Positions 11,559 to 22,261 of a stretch of 64,000 nucleotides of DNA are shown piece by piece. Source of the DNA: Epithemia pelagica (lineage: Eukaryota; Bacillariophyta; Bacillariophyceae; Surirellales; Surirellaceae); NCBI GenBank assembly GCA_946965045.2, contig OX337234.1:3410001-3474000 (forward strand), in the 5' to 3' direction. Under the pieces are notes generated by a model. It was not told the origin of the DNA. It did not search any database and saw only the letters and a program-made list of their open reading frames with translations. A program made the translations under genes and the position numbers. The number at the start of each line of letters is the position of its first letter. Position 1 is the stretch's first letter.

Positions 11559-11954
11559 GAGAGGAATGGGGATTGCGAGCATCCTGACCAGCAGCAGAAG
11601 ACTACCATTTAGAGCACCCGCACAGGGGAGGGATGCTCATGTGTGTTGTTGTTGTTGTGGTTGGCAAAGGACCACCACGGCAAACAAGTGTGTTGGTTGG
11701 GTATTGTTTTTCTCTCTCTGACTTTTTGTGTGGGACATTCCGACTCTACACACACACAAACAAGAAATGCGCACCGTCGTCGTCCTCCGAGCCGAGAGAC
11801 GTGGTCCTTCCACCACACACACGGTACAGGTCCTCGCTGTAGGTACACCTCGATATCATGCCCCAAAGGAACAACAACACAACCAGACGAGCGCCGGAAC
11901 AAGACTCTCGAACGCTCCTTCTCCAGTCCTATAATACTCCTTTTGTGGTGGTCA

Positions 11955-11982
11955 ATGATGATGATGATGATGATGATGATGA
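11955..11982. repeat. (ATG)n / (GAT)n short array
   Basis: Nine perfect trinucleotide units; a second imperfect run of the same repeat lies about 80 bp downstream. Confidence 0.9.
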
Positions 11983-12058
11983 GTGTGGCAACGGCAATCC
12001 CATATGTTGGTAGGAGAGTCGTGCACACTTGTCGTCGTTGTCGTCCTGATCGGTTGGG

Positions 12059-12087
12059 TGATGATGATGATGATGACGATGATGATT
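12059..12087. repeat. (GAT)n short array, interrupted
   Basis: Trinucleotide run with one GAC interruption, the second of two such runs within 130 bp. Confidence 0.85.
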
Positions 12088-13040
12088 GGAGAGTATTGGT
12101 GCAGGAACCGGGGACCAAACCTGTTTTGGTGCGTGCCATTGTGGTGTGAGGACAACCATTCCTTCCTTCATCCTCCATCCTGCTCGGCCGTAACGTACGC
12201 GTACGTGGGACCCCTCGCTCGTTCGACCAGGAGAGCAGGCCAACGACGAACCCCCGTCTCTGTTGGGAACCCAATTGGTCGTTCCAGCATGCCCGCAACC
12301 CCGACCGAACCACAACAATCAACCTCATTCTCATTCTCATGGACCATTGTAGTATTCGGCCACCTTTTCGTGACACGCCATTGGTCCTCCTCTCTCAATC
12401 CCCCAAGTTTCTGGGTCCTTTTTACTATACCGGCATGCAAGGACCAGGACCGTGGGCTCTTCTTCTTTCGTTCTTTGTTTGCTGGAGCAACCAAATTGTT
12501 CCGCCAGAAACTACCGACGGTTCCACCCGAGCAAGCCAAACCGACTGTTGGACCAGAATCCTGGTTTCGTACATGGATAAATGAATATAGGTAGTCACGT
12601 GGGACTCTTGCCCTTTCCATGTATTCTCTAGTGTTTGTGAAAACCATTCATGGGAGTTTCCGTAAAGATTGGCGGTTGGTCGCAACACAAACAGAAAAAA
12701 CACCAAAACCCAACAAGAAGCCGAGTGTCAATCGTCCACAACCGTCGTCCCGAATGGAAACCTCCAACATTTTCTCCTCGAGTTGTGGCTTTCCTCATAA
12801 AGCATGCTTTGTCTCGTGTCTTGGATTGTTGTACTAGGAATCGGAGCATCTGCAATGGTACGTGAGATATACCAAGGAGAATCATAGTCTCGTAAGGTTG
12901 TCTTGGGCAGTGCTTGGGTAGAAGAGCCATACATGTCAAATACAATCTTTCTTCACAAGCTAGTTGAATGTCGAACGAATAACTTCAAACAACGATTGAT
13001 TTGCTATTTTACGACTTTTTGTCAAGAAAGGTTCCAGTCC

Positions 13041-14183
13041 TTAAAAGACAACACCAACGCCCTTGATATCATGAAACTCCTTTTCGAGAATTTTGCAATA
13101 GGTATCCCATGCCTTTTGTTCAATGACTTGTTCATTGGTCAAGGAGGGACCGACACTTACGGGAACACCCATTTCATTCAATTCGAATTGTCCCATGAGC
13201 GGTGTGGATGGTGCAATGGGTGTCATGGGCTTGGTCGTCGTGGGTTCCAGTTCGGCCTTGAGCAACCATTCCTGGACCGTTCCAGCGGGTAACAGCAAGT
13301 GATGAATGCGGTAAAAGGCTTTTCGATCGTCATAATCAAATCCCGTGTGAATGCACATGCGCAAATGGGGATACCGGGGCGAAATAAAGGGTTGGCCTTC
13401 GTCGGTATCGAAAATGGTCAATTCCGGAATCACGTTCTGGGCCAATTCAATGTAATTTTGATCCTCATGCGTTTCGGGGGTCACAAATATGTTGGCCTTG
13501 CTTAAAATCAAGCCTTCTTTCAGCGCTGTGTTGTAGCCCACCGGGTTCGATTTGGCCGTGCTCGCGTCCAATTGATAGAGGACCAGCCCCGCCTTGGAAC
13601 AGGCAAATTGCAAGACCATCTATTACAAAGTAGAACCAAAGCACCAAAACAAGCAATGAGAAACGCTGTATACAGGTCAAAGAAAAAAACAGTTCAAAAT
13701 CTTTTGGACCAGTCAAGACCCAGAAATACTCGACATTTCATAACCAAATCCGACATGGTCTTTTTTCTCACGTACCGTTTCGGACCAATGTTCTGGCATG
13801 GTACTCAACACCACATCGCCAGGAATAAATCCAGCATCCAAAAATCCAATGGCCATGGCTTCGGAAAAATAATCCACATGATGAACGGTCCAGGTTCGAT
13901 TCTTGTGTTCGTATCGGACCACATTGATATGTTTGTTTTCTTCCTTGAGTTGTCCAATTCGCAATCCTCCCACCAAGCTAGGAGCAGGTTCCGAGGGCGT
14001 CTCGGGTGCAGAAGCCGAAAAGAAATTGCGAACCATGGGAGTGGATCTGGCCGACGACGACGATGCAGCGCTCCAGGACACCATTCGTTCGGTGGATGCC
14101 GCGCCAACCACTGGAGCGGAAGTGGTTGTAGACGCCAAGGAGGCGACTCGTCGCATGCAAGAAGAGCGAAGTGACCGAAGCAT
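13041..14183 (-). CDS. AMP-binding (acyl-CoA synthetase-like) N-terminal-region protein, probably mitochondrial, two exons
   Basis: Exons 14183-13776 and 13619-13041 with one 156 bp GT-AG intron; the join reads EHWSET-MVLQFACSKAG in frame, giving about 328 residues. I chose Met at 14183 because it opens a Ser/Arg/Ala-rich, acid-poor stretch (MLRSLRSSCMRRVASLAS) like a mitochondrial presequence; an ATG 28 codons upstream is possible. From about residue 60 it resembles the first subdomain of the adenylate-forming superfamily: a WTVHHVDYFSEAMAIGFLDAGFIPGD stretch split by GDVVLSTMPEHW, and QFACSKAGLVLYQLD. The adenylation core (the Gly/Ser/Thr-rich phosphate loop and the C-terminal hinge) is missing; the protein ends where it would begin. 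It is therefore unlikely to activate acids itself and may be a structural relic. Family call moderate, location inferred. Confidence 0.68.
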
Positions 14184-14995
14184 GGTTTCCTTCCGTCCCC
14201 ACCAACAAATACAACACAATCCAGTCAAGATCTGCCGACAACGACGACGACGATAACAACAACACACTGCAAGTCAAAGTCTGCTGCGGATCGATCGATG
14301 GATTGGTGCCACAATCTTCACGCACGCAGAAAAACATCGTGATGTCTGTCGGTCTCCACTCTCTACCTATTGACGACATGTCTTCCAGATGTCGCTTTAG
14401 GATAGCAGCCGGCAGTTGGGCAAGTCCTCCATAGCTCCATAGCATATATTATATGCGTATCTCCATTTTGACTTGTTTCCCATTACTTAATGGTACGATT
14501 GGAGGAAAGCATATATTATGTATTTCTATACCATCATGGGAAGCGTTTGATCTGGAGATGGATGACATTCTCGAGCCTAGTTGTAGCTACGGATTCGTCG
14601 GAAGCAAAAGCAAGCCCAAAGAGTTGGATCGACGCAAGGCGACACACCAAAGACTCCAGGCGGCGCGGGATACCCAAGACTTTGACCAAACCGTCGACGC
14701 ACTCGGCAAACAAGGAGAGATGGAACGATTTGATTTCTGAGAAGTACGCATCTAAGAGGATCTACCTATGCTTTACGAGCTGCTCGACTGCTGGTTCCAC
14801 ATAGCTATGGAGTTTCCAGAAGTGGGATACAATTGGGATAGGACCTACGAGTACGAACATTTTACGGGTACTATGCTTTGTAATTGCCCCATTCTTCTCC
14901 ATGACTGCAAAAAAGGACAACCAGGAAACAAACACAATCGTCCCACAAAGTCGAGCAGCAGGACGTCGCCAAGACAACCTGAAACCTGACCGGAC
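14184..14995. other. Intergenic between divergent genes
   Basis: About 0.8 kb between the starts of the AMP-binding-like gene (minus) and the first GT7-like gene (plus); it should contain both promoters. No coding or repeat signal that I can support. Confidence 0.5.
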
Positions 14996-16513
14996 TTGGA
15001 GGATTGTCGTCAGAGAGAGAGTGAATATAGGGCTACCATCATGGATGTTACGGATACTCTAATCCGCATGCCGTTTGCATGGAAACTGGTCATTTCCCTT
15101 GCCTTGATGGGCCTGGTTCAAGTCTGGTTGATGAGGAAGCAGTACACGGATATGGATTGGATCGACAACCATAGTATGGAAGACCTGGTCGTACCATCCA
15201 ACGTTCTCCGGTCCGCAACAACGACTCCACCAACACCGACCAGCAAATTTCCCAAACCGCAACCCGTGGATTGGGAACGACAAGTGTCGGAAAAGCGAAC
15301 ATGGTTGGACATGGTACAAGCCAGTTTGCCCCGAGCCATCCTTCACAAAAAACGCAAGGGCATGTCACGTGCCACTGTTTGTCGTCAAGTTGCCAATGGG
15401 ACCAAGGATTCATGGGTCATTCACCGATTGGATTATTCTTTCGACGCTACCAACCAAAACCAGACGACAAGGACGACCACAACATCCACAACAAATATGG
15501 TCCAAGCGGAGGATCAACCAACGTCTACACTAGCAACAACAACAAAACCACAAGAGCAACCTCGTCACCGTCATCACCGACATGCCATTGTCATTCCCTA
15601 TCACCGATCCTATCATTTAGAACGATTCTTGAAGTACATGTCCATGTATTTCAAGTATCATTACCCGCAACCCAATAACCGCCTTCTCACTGATCAACAA
15701 GAACCGGACCGGGAATTTTCCAATCATTCCTTTGCCTTGTACATTGTGGAACAAGCGGATACCGAACTTTTTAATCGCGCCTTGCTAATGAATGTGGGTT
15801 TGGATCATGTGTCGAGCGATACCGAATGCATTGTCCGACACGACGTCGATTTGATACCCGGGTTTTTTGCCCATGTACCCCACCACAAGTGTTCCAAACC
15901 AACTCATTTGGCCACCCGACCCGAACACTACAATTTCGCCGTCTATTATCCCACCTTTGTCGGTGCCGTCATGGCCATGCATCAGCAACACTGGGCGGCC
16001 GTGAATGGCATGGACCATCAGTTGCAGGGATGGGGTGGAGAAGACGATGATTTGTTTGTGCGATTGGCCTTTATGGGACTGGTCAATTGTACCAAGGAAC
16101 CGAATGGCGAGCCCTTTCGACCAGCGGAACATGACACCCAAGGAGTCTTTACGGCCATTTCCGAAAAGTCCCACAATCCTCAACGAGGGGCTGTCATTGC
16201 CCAAGCCAAACAGTTTCATCGGGCCGGGAATGATTCCTTTTTGGTTACGGGCCAAAGTCCCACGGTCACCGCCTCGGGTGGGTGGAGACAAACGCGCTAT
16301 CATGTCGTGAATCGAACCTCGTGGGACTTGTCCAACCGGCCATTGCTCCAAGGATTTGCCGAGATTCATCACATTCAAGTCAAGGTCGACAAGGCATCCA
16401 TGGAAAAGTGTTATACCAATTGCGAAAGCACCGTCGAAACGAGTGACAAACCAACCAACGTCACAAAGCAACCAACACGATCCACTACACATTCCGCCCC
16501 AACAAATAGATGA
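14996..16513 (+). CDS. GT7-like glycosyltransferase (beta-1,4-galactosyltransferase type), type II membrane protein, copy a
   Basis: 505 codons without introns. An internal ATG at 15041 is in a good context and may be the true start. A single N-terminal membrane span (around residues 28-42) predicts a type II Golgi enzyme. The catalytic domain follows the GT7 pattern: HAIVIPYHRS (about residue 200), FALYIVEQADTELFNRALLMN, then RHDVDLIPGF with the DVD metal site, and QGWGGEDDDLFVRL near residue 345, the classic GWGGEDDD acceptor/donor motif. The spacer between membrane and catalytic domain is rich in Thr and Gln. GT7 enzymes transfer galactose or GalNAc from UDP-sugar to GlcNAc-type acceptors; the acceptor here is unknown. 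Two closer-related paralogues lie at 24.7 and 27.5 kb. It is the only one of the three with the canonical GWGGEDDD. Confidence 0.85.
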   Translation: MEDCRQRESEYRATIMDVTDTLIRMPFAWKLVISLALMGLVQVWLMRKQYTDMDWIDNHSMEDLVVPSNVLRSATTTPPTPTSKFPKPQPVDWERQVSEKRTWLDMVQASLPRAILHKKRKGMSRATVCRQVANGTKDSWVIHRLDYSFDATNQNQTTRTTTTSTTNMVQAEDQPTSTLATTTKPQEQPRHRHHRHAIVIPYHRSYHLERFLKYMSMYFKYHYPQPNNRLLTDQQEPDREFSNHSFALYIVEQADTELFNRALLMNVGLDHVSSDTECIVRHDVDLIPGFFAHVPHHKCSKPTHLATRPEHYNFAVYYPTFVGAVMAMHQQHWAAVNGMDHQLQGWGGEDDDLFVRLAFMGLVNCTKEPNGEPFRPAEHDTQGVFTAISEKSHNPQRGAVIAQAKQFHRAGNDSFLVTGQSPTVTASGGWRQTRYHVVNRTSWDLSNRPLLQGFAEIHHIQVKVDKASMEKCYTNCESTVETSDKPTNVTKQPTRSTTHSAPTNR

Positions 16514-18496
16514 AACTAGTAGAAATATAATGTAAACAGTTGGCTGTCTTGTTTGTTCCCACGCATCCTACATCTTGTTTCCCATTGCCTGGTTGTGGAC
16601 TCACCAACAGAGACGGCGATTGGAAACATGGTTTAGTATGGTAACCATTACGCACCAGCCAAAGCCAAACACATGTACTCCTATCATACTCCTATCTCTA
16701 GGAGTAACTCTAAGGAAACGGACTTGGACATCAGACAATGGCTGTGGCTATCACGGCTAGTGATCCAGTATCCAGTACCGATTCATGAGTGTTCTGCGCG
16801 TCCTATGATCGCCATGCCCGCTTTTGTACCGCGGGCATGCGCGTTCGCAGAGCAATCCCGATTCGTGTTTGACTGACTGGCTACATCTGAAACGGGATAG
16901 AACTTTTGAAAGCCACGCAGTTGCGTATGGTGGCGGGACTGTGAAGTGGCCAATCCCAATTCTCCGTGATGGAACTTCACTACCGCTCGGTATCGATTTC
17001 CGATTTTGACGACTAAAACCTGTACCAGTGAGGTGCATGAGGTATGAGGTACGAGTACGAGTAGCGAGTAGGTGTTGTGCTACGACAATGACCGTTGACC
17101 ATGCGACTGGAACGACAATGACTGGAACGAGATCATGAAATGTACGAGTATATGCGTTTGCTGTACATACCACAAGTCGACCCAAGACTGGATCTATTTC
17201 GCGGATGCAACCCAACAACCTTACGACTTGACCAAGTCAACCATTCTTGCCGCCGCCGCACTTTTTACACTTGCGACTTGCGGCCACTTTTTCGTCTTGG
17301 AACTTGCGTTGCTAAGGACTCGTTCCAAGGCCTATGCCTCTAAAACGGCAACATTGATCCCTGTTCTCGTTCTTTAATGTCTAAACACGCACACACACAA
17401 CAAGAATGTCGTTTCGTGTTCGGTGCTAGGTCTCGATCAATTGTTCCTAACTTTCATCACAGGCCAAGGTGATTCGATCTCTACCGTCATGACGAATGGG
17501 GGCCCGCCTCTACTTGTAACTAACTACAAGCATGAGATGGATCGGCCTGGTCTTTGCTGGTTGAATGCTTCGGCAAACTACTACTAACTGGTTAACCCAC
17601 GCAACAATACACCAGTTTTGAAAGAGTCGCAACATGCAACCAATGGCTTTGATTGGCAAGGTAGGTGAGATCGCGTCCAGCATTGTCCAAGGGAGAAACC
17701 TTGTCTGCGTCCAGGAACGGAGCCACCCGAAACCCGAAGAAGGTCCGCCCACGCCAAAGCGCGACTGTCATTTCTCCAATAAGTAGTTTGATAGCCGTAC
17801 ACTACAATACCAAGAAGTGCCGGCTGCCGGCCCACTACGGATCACGTATGATCGGGACTGAATCGTCCATAAGTGTCAAACGAACGTGAGTCCCGGAGAT
17901 GAGTCCGATATGGGCGTCAGGTGTCAGGTTCGCATCCTCGGGTTTATTCGCAAATTTACAACTGCCCCATCTGATTACCCAACCAGTAACAATCGATTGA
18001 AGCTGCTGGATGAATCTCCAGTACTCGTAAGTTCGAGCCTGCTCCAATACCGAGACGGAACCTTCCCCCAACACCGTATTGTCCGTTAAGTTGTGTACTA
18101 CGGACATCCGATACTGTATTCGTTGTGCGACTGATTTACACTACCAAACGGATTTTGCTGTACCGTCGGACTGATGCGACCGGTATTTTTACGATGTGGC
18201 GGCATTGACTGACAGATAGTTTTTTCTCACCATATGATAACTTTGTTGAGGCTTGGCCTTGGCCGTCCTTTATTCATATTTTATCAGAACCAACATCGCC
18301 AACCGCAATACAAACCAACGTCAAACACTTTAGAAAAGACAAAGACAGACAACACTCCAAGGTTTCATGTTCGTCCTCATTTGTGACAGTGGAGTTGAGT
18401 GATTGCCCCTACGTGGAAACACTTTGACAAAGAAGCAACAACAGTGAGACTAGAATAGGATCGAACCGATTATCCATCACTTATTGTTCGCCTTGG
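16514..18496. other. Intergenic spacer, 2 kb
   Basis: Lies between the first GT7-like gene and the first CRAL-TRIO-like/bZIP gene, both on plus. A small GTACGAGTACGAG-type duplication is visible at about 17040-17070. Open frames of up to 153 codons lack recognisable features. The last few hundred bases should hold the promoter of the downstream gene. Confidence 0.5.
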
Positions 18497-20695
18497 ATGA
18501 ACCTAGCGAACGATCCAAGAAGAGCTTTTCAGTCTTCTGCGACAGAAGACGCACAACAACATCAAGAAGAAAAAGCTGCTGCGTGGTCTAACACGGTACA
18601 AATAGCCACCAATAGTATTCCATCGGCATCTACAACAAGTACATCGACTCGAACCACTTCACGACCAACCATGCCGCCTTTGCCTCTGCCGGCCAATTAT
18701 TATCCACATCATCACCATCATCATCATGGTCACCTTGCCGCACTGAATCGTCACAGTCCTGACGAGACAGAGCACAATATTTCACTGTTGGCCAATGCGG
18801 CGTCCTCCCTGTCATCGTCCTTTCACGCCGATCCAGAAGAGCAAGCCGTGATTGCTCCCAAAACAACCTTTGTTCGAGGTCGTCCACCGATGGCCGCTCG
18901 GTATCCTGCCGCATCTCCGTATTCCTCGTCGTCCTTGCCCACTGTCTGGTCCCACCACAACCACACACGAGAAGCGTTCGATCAGGCCATTGTCCGACCA
19001 CCCGTCATGGCTCCTCCTCCTGCTCCAACGACCTTTCGCACGACGGCACCTGGCTTTCTTCCCCATCGACCACAACCATATGCCACAAGACCATCGACAT
19101 CCGCATCCTGGATGTCACAAGCACCACCGTTACCAGCAACGCAGCATCGACAACAACCACAACAACAACAATTGCAAGATCCCCTTTCGACGCAAATATT
19201 GCCTCAACTTCGTGATCGGATACGAGGTTACGTGCACGATCTTATCATGAAATCTCATTTGGAACAACAACAGTCACAGCGCCAATCCAATGAACCATTC
19301 TCCTCAACCACAACAACCAATTTAGGTGCCACGGCGGCCTATTGGCAAGCCTGGAATCACGATCGTCACTTGGTTCAAACCGAAACAGATCCCTTGCAAT
19401 TTGTCCGCTTTACGCAATACGATTTGTGGGCCGCAGCGCAACGATTGTGTTTGTATTGGACGGAACGTGTCGAGGTGTTTGGTGCCGATCGAGCCTTTTT
19501 GCCCTTGACCTTGACGGGGACGGGTGCCTTGACGGACGATGACTTGTTGACCCTGCATGCCGGGTATCCCAGTTTATTGCCCGATACAACCACGGGTCGC
19601 AAATGCCTCTTGTTTGATCGACGCAAACTAATTCCCAACGTCACAACCGTCGAACATCGCTTGCGATGTTTGTTCTATGTCCAATCCATCTTGGCACAGG
19701 AAGAAGGAACCCAATTGGAAGGTGCCCTTGCTTTGATTGTCTATGTCTTGCCTCGAGGCTATCAGGAATTTGATTTGCGAGCCATTCGACGCATGTCACA
19801 CTTGTGTTCCACCATCTTCCCCGTCAAATTGGAACTCCATTTGATTAGCGTTGTTCCACCACGGAGTGGACCACGACACAAACCCTATTTGGTTCAACAA
19901 GGCATGGAAAAGGCCCTCAACTTTTTGCGATCCTTTTATCCCTCGTACTTGCTCCAGGACGAAGAAGCGGAAACCGAACAGCAACCACAAACGAGAGAAC
20001 CCAAGGACAACTCCTCTGCGACTGCAAGCACCAACAACCCTGCTTCACCCAATCTACCGTCCCAACTACCGTCTCAATCCACCGGGTCAACCGCAGCCGA
20101 CGGAGGACAACGACCAGCGACGCAGCCACGGAAATGGCTGTATTATCATTTGCACAAAACCAAGCAAGAAATTTATGAAACCCTGACAACCTCCCATGCC
20201 TTGACGCGGGAAGGGATTCCATTCTTTTGGGGTGGAGATTGGAAGTACGAACACTTTTTTGAATGGTGCCTCCGACGGAAACAATGGGAACAGGAACATC
20301 ACAAGGACAAACTACTCAAACAAGCACCCGTGTTGTCCTCCTCCAAGAGTGGTAGTGGTGGTTCCTCCTCGTCACAGACCAGTCAGAGCAGTAAAGAGGA
20401 TCCAGACACGGGCAGCAGCACCAAAGGCAAGAAAAAGGGAGACCCCTCGGAGGATGAGGAAGATGCCGCGGCCAAGAAACGCTACAAGGAAAAGAAGCGC
20501 AAAATCGCCGACATGCTGCAAGCACGGCGGAAGCGAGAACGAAAACACCGAGAAGTTCAATTGCTCCAAAGTGAACTGGCACAGTTGCAGCAAGAAAACA
20601 CTCAACTGAAACGAGAACATCAGTTTTTGGAACAGTGCGTGGAAACTGCAATGAAACTTGTACCATCGGTAACCGGCACCAGTCCAAACTTGTAG
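18497..20695 (+). CDS. CRAL-TRIO-like plus bZIP protein, copy a
   Basis: 732 codons, no intron. The first ~215 residues are low complexity (His, Gln, Pro, Ser, Thr). About residues 215-490 resemble a lipid-binding CRAL-TRIO-like region found in many diatom proteins (DPLQFVRFTQYDLWAAAQRL, then FLPLTLTGTGALTDDDLLTL and LLPDTTTGRK). A Ser/Gly/Lys linker leads to a C-terminal basic region and leucine heptads (about residues 655-720). In the basic region the position of the nearly invariant bZIP Asn is Asp (DMLQARRKR), while the paralogue at 30.2 kb has Asn. The combination suggests a DNA-binding factor with a possible ligand-binding N-terminal part in the nucleus; the CRAL-TRIO assignment is from pattern only. 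Loss of the Asn could alter or abolish DNA recognition. Confidence 0.7.
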   Translation: MNLANDPRRAFQSSATEDAQQHQEEKAAAWSNTVQIATNSIPSASTTSTSTRTTSRPTMPPLPLPANYYPHHHHHHHGHLAALNRHSPDETEHNISLLANAASSLSSSFHADPEEQAVIAPKTTFVRGRPPMAARYPAASPYSSSSLPTVWSHHNHTREAFDQAIVRPPVMAPPPAPTTFRTTAPGFLPHRPQPYATRPSTSASWMSQAPPLPATQHRQQPQQQQLQDPLSTQILPQLRDRIRGYVHDLIMKSHLEQQQSQRQSNEPFSSTTTTNLGATAAYWQAWNHDRHLVQTETDPLQFVRFTQYDLWAAAQRLCLYWTERVEVFGADRAFLPLTLTGTGALTDDDLLTLHAGYPSLLPDTTTGRKCLLFDRRKLIPNVTTVEHRLRCLFYVQSILAQEEGTQLEGALALIVYVLPRGYQEFDLRAIRRMSHLCSTIFPVKLELHLISVVPPRSGPRHKPYLVQQGMEKALNFLRSFYPSYLLQDEEAETEQQPQTREPKDNSSATASTNNPASPNLPSQLPSQSTGSTAADGGQRPATQPRKWLYYHLHKTKQEIYETLTTSHALTREGIPFFWGGDWKYEHFFEWCLRRKQWEQEHHKDKLLKQAPVLSSSKSGSGGSSSSQTSQSSKEDPDTGSSTKGKKKGDPSEDEEDAAAKKRYKEKKRKIADMLQARRKRERKHREVQLLQSELAQLQQENTQLKREHQFLEQCVETAMKLVPSVTGTSPNL

Positions 20696-22261
20696 CAGGG
20701 TCGCAGATTCGTTCTCATTGGCATGTCGTTGTCAAAGGAAAGGGACGTTCACTTCCATGGTCGAGTACCGACAGAACAATGTCAAAATCCATACCCTCTC
20801 GATCCAACAACATCCTGCACTGAGCAACATTCCGATAACCATTTGTTGGAGAAATCACGAAGGAACAATCCTATTCACCGCACGACAAGGAGTTCTGGTT
20901 TGCGGTGGGATGGATCGGTCGCACCTTGCAGAGCACAAGGCACTGTTGCATAACACACCCACAGTTTTGTTTTACCGATGATGCAGAGGTCTTGGTGTAC
21001 CCAACCCTTCTTTTGATTCCTCCCGCTTCGACATTCACAACAACTCAACCTTTTTTCTATTTTGAATGAAATGGATATTACACTCTCTCCCTTGCAAGAA
21101 TACATAAACTATAATGGGAATTTTCCATGTTTCAGTGAAACCCAAGTTGTGTTTGGATCGCACAGACGTAGTCATCCGTTGTCGTACTCAATATACTGGG
21201 CCTCTTATAGCCTGCGACAACGCAGAGGATATCCACACAGAATCCAAAATTCGAATCGTTTGCGCCTTTCGTAGAATCAACCATTCCACGAGATACACCT
21301 GACCATGGGACAAACACAATAATAATCACAAGTTCTCAAACCCCTTGTTCTTTCCAATGGATCATGGTGACACATCTTCTGGCATCAGCAAAATCGGCTC
21401 CGGGTTTGGCGCTGACAACATCGATGCGCGCCGTCGGAGTACCTGACCCGCTCGATTTGAGCCACTCCGTCGTCGATGAGCCTTACGCATTGAGTGGCTT
21501 TGGGAGTTCAAAAAGACCTTGCGATCGCGCCCTGCGCAATGGCAAAATCGCCGGGCGATCCAACGGTATGGGTGGTGTGGCCGTTACGACGCAGCTATGG
21601 GTCCCAACGCCGTGCTTTACACGTGGAATCTCAACCATTGCACTGGTGCAAATGAACGTTACCATCAGACTAATTTGACCATGGCGGATTTTTCTGGACG
21701 ATTTCCATCTCTCCATTTCTATTACAACGGTAGATCTAGGTTAGTCACTAGCGCTAGGGACTCGGTTCGCTCGATTGGTGTTGTTGCGCGCTCCTTGCGC
21801 TCTCGTTGCGCTTTTGTTGCGCTTCTGAGGGCAACGACGAGGGGACCTTTTACGATAGGCTTTGTGGCACAAGGACAAGGAGTTTTTCTTATCCCTCGTA
21901 GCAATCAACCAAATAGAACGATTAGAACGGATCTCTCCGAGGGATAAGAAAACGAAGATAGTTATGGACCATAACAGATTGACGGAAGGCATGCCATGGT
22001 GAAGCCACGATACACCGCGACAAACTTGATGCCAAACATGACGTCATGTACTAGGAAAAATTACGTAGGCTCTACTGCGTTGGGACCCATAGCAGCGCCG
22101 GGTGGCCTTTTTTGGTCTGCGCAACAACAGCCGCCAGTCCACTTTTCTTTTTGGGTGAGTTTGTCGTCCTCTATACAAAATACACCCAACATTCATTCCA
22201 TCCCAGGCGAGGGAAACCAACAACACAACACAGGTTGCTTCCCGAACAACAACAACAAGAC
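20696..22261. other. Intergenic spacer with possible gene remnant
   Basis: About 1.57 kb. An open frame at 21519-21947 contains a non-repetitive stretch (YGWCGRYDAAMGPNAVLYTW) that looks like protein but matches nothing I know and lacks a clear start, so it may be a decayed fragment. A run of TTGCGCT-like heptamers (about 21782-21828) and a 15 bp inverted repeat (21884-21952) follow. Confidence 0.4.
21884..21952. repeat. Inverted repeat, 15 bp arms, potential hairpin
   Basis: Arms at 21884-21898 and 21938-21952 are perfect reverse complements (TTTTCTTATCCCTCG) around a 39-base loop. Role unknown; could be a terminator-like or transposon-end structure. Confidence 0.8.

Larger units (their letters stand above)
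10585..13040. other. Intergenic, rich in simple repeats
   Basis: About 2.45 kb between the start of the S/P/T-rich gene and the stop of the AMP-binding-like gene. It has an (AG)n run at 10610-10621, a long (AAC)n array, and two (GAT)n-type runs. Open frames here (up to 255 codons) consist largely of homopolymer stretches produced by the trinucleotide repeats and are not convincing genes. The first part is likely the promoter of the S/P/T-rich gene. Confidence 0.5.

Noticed and set aside
11609-12376. Minus-strand frame of 255 codons
   Set aside because: Built around homopolymer runs from (GAT)n repeats; no domain, and overlapping frames on both strands are equally open.
16757-17218. Minus-strand frame of 153 codons
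   Set aside because: No recognisable domain, no splice or start context, and lies in a spacer with small tandem repeats.
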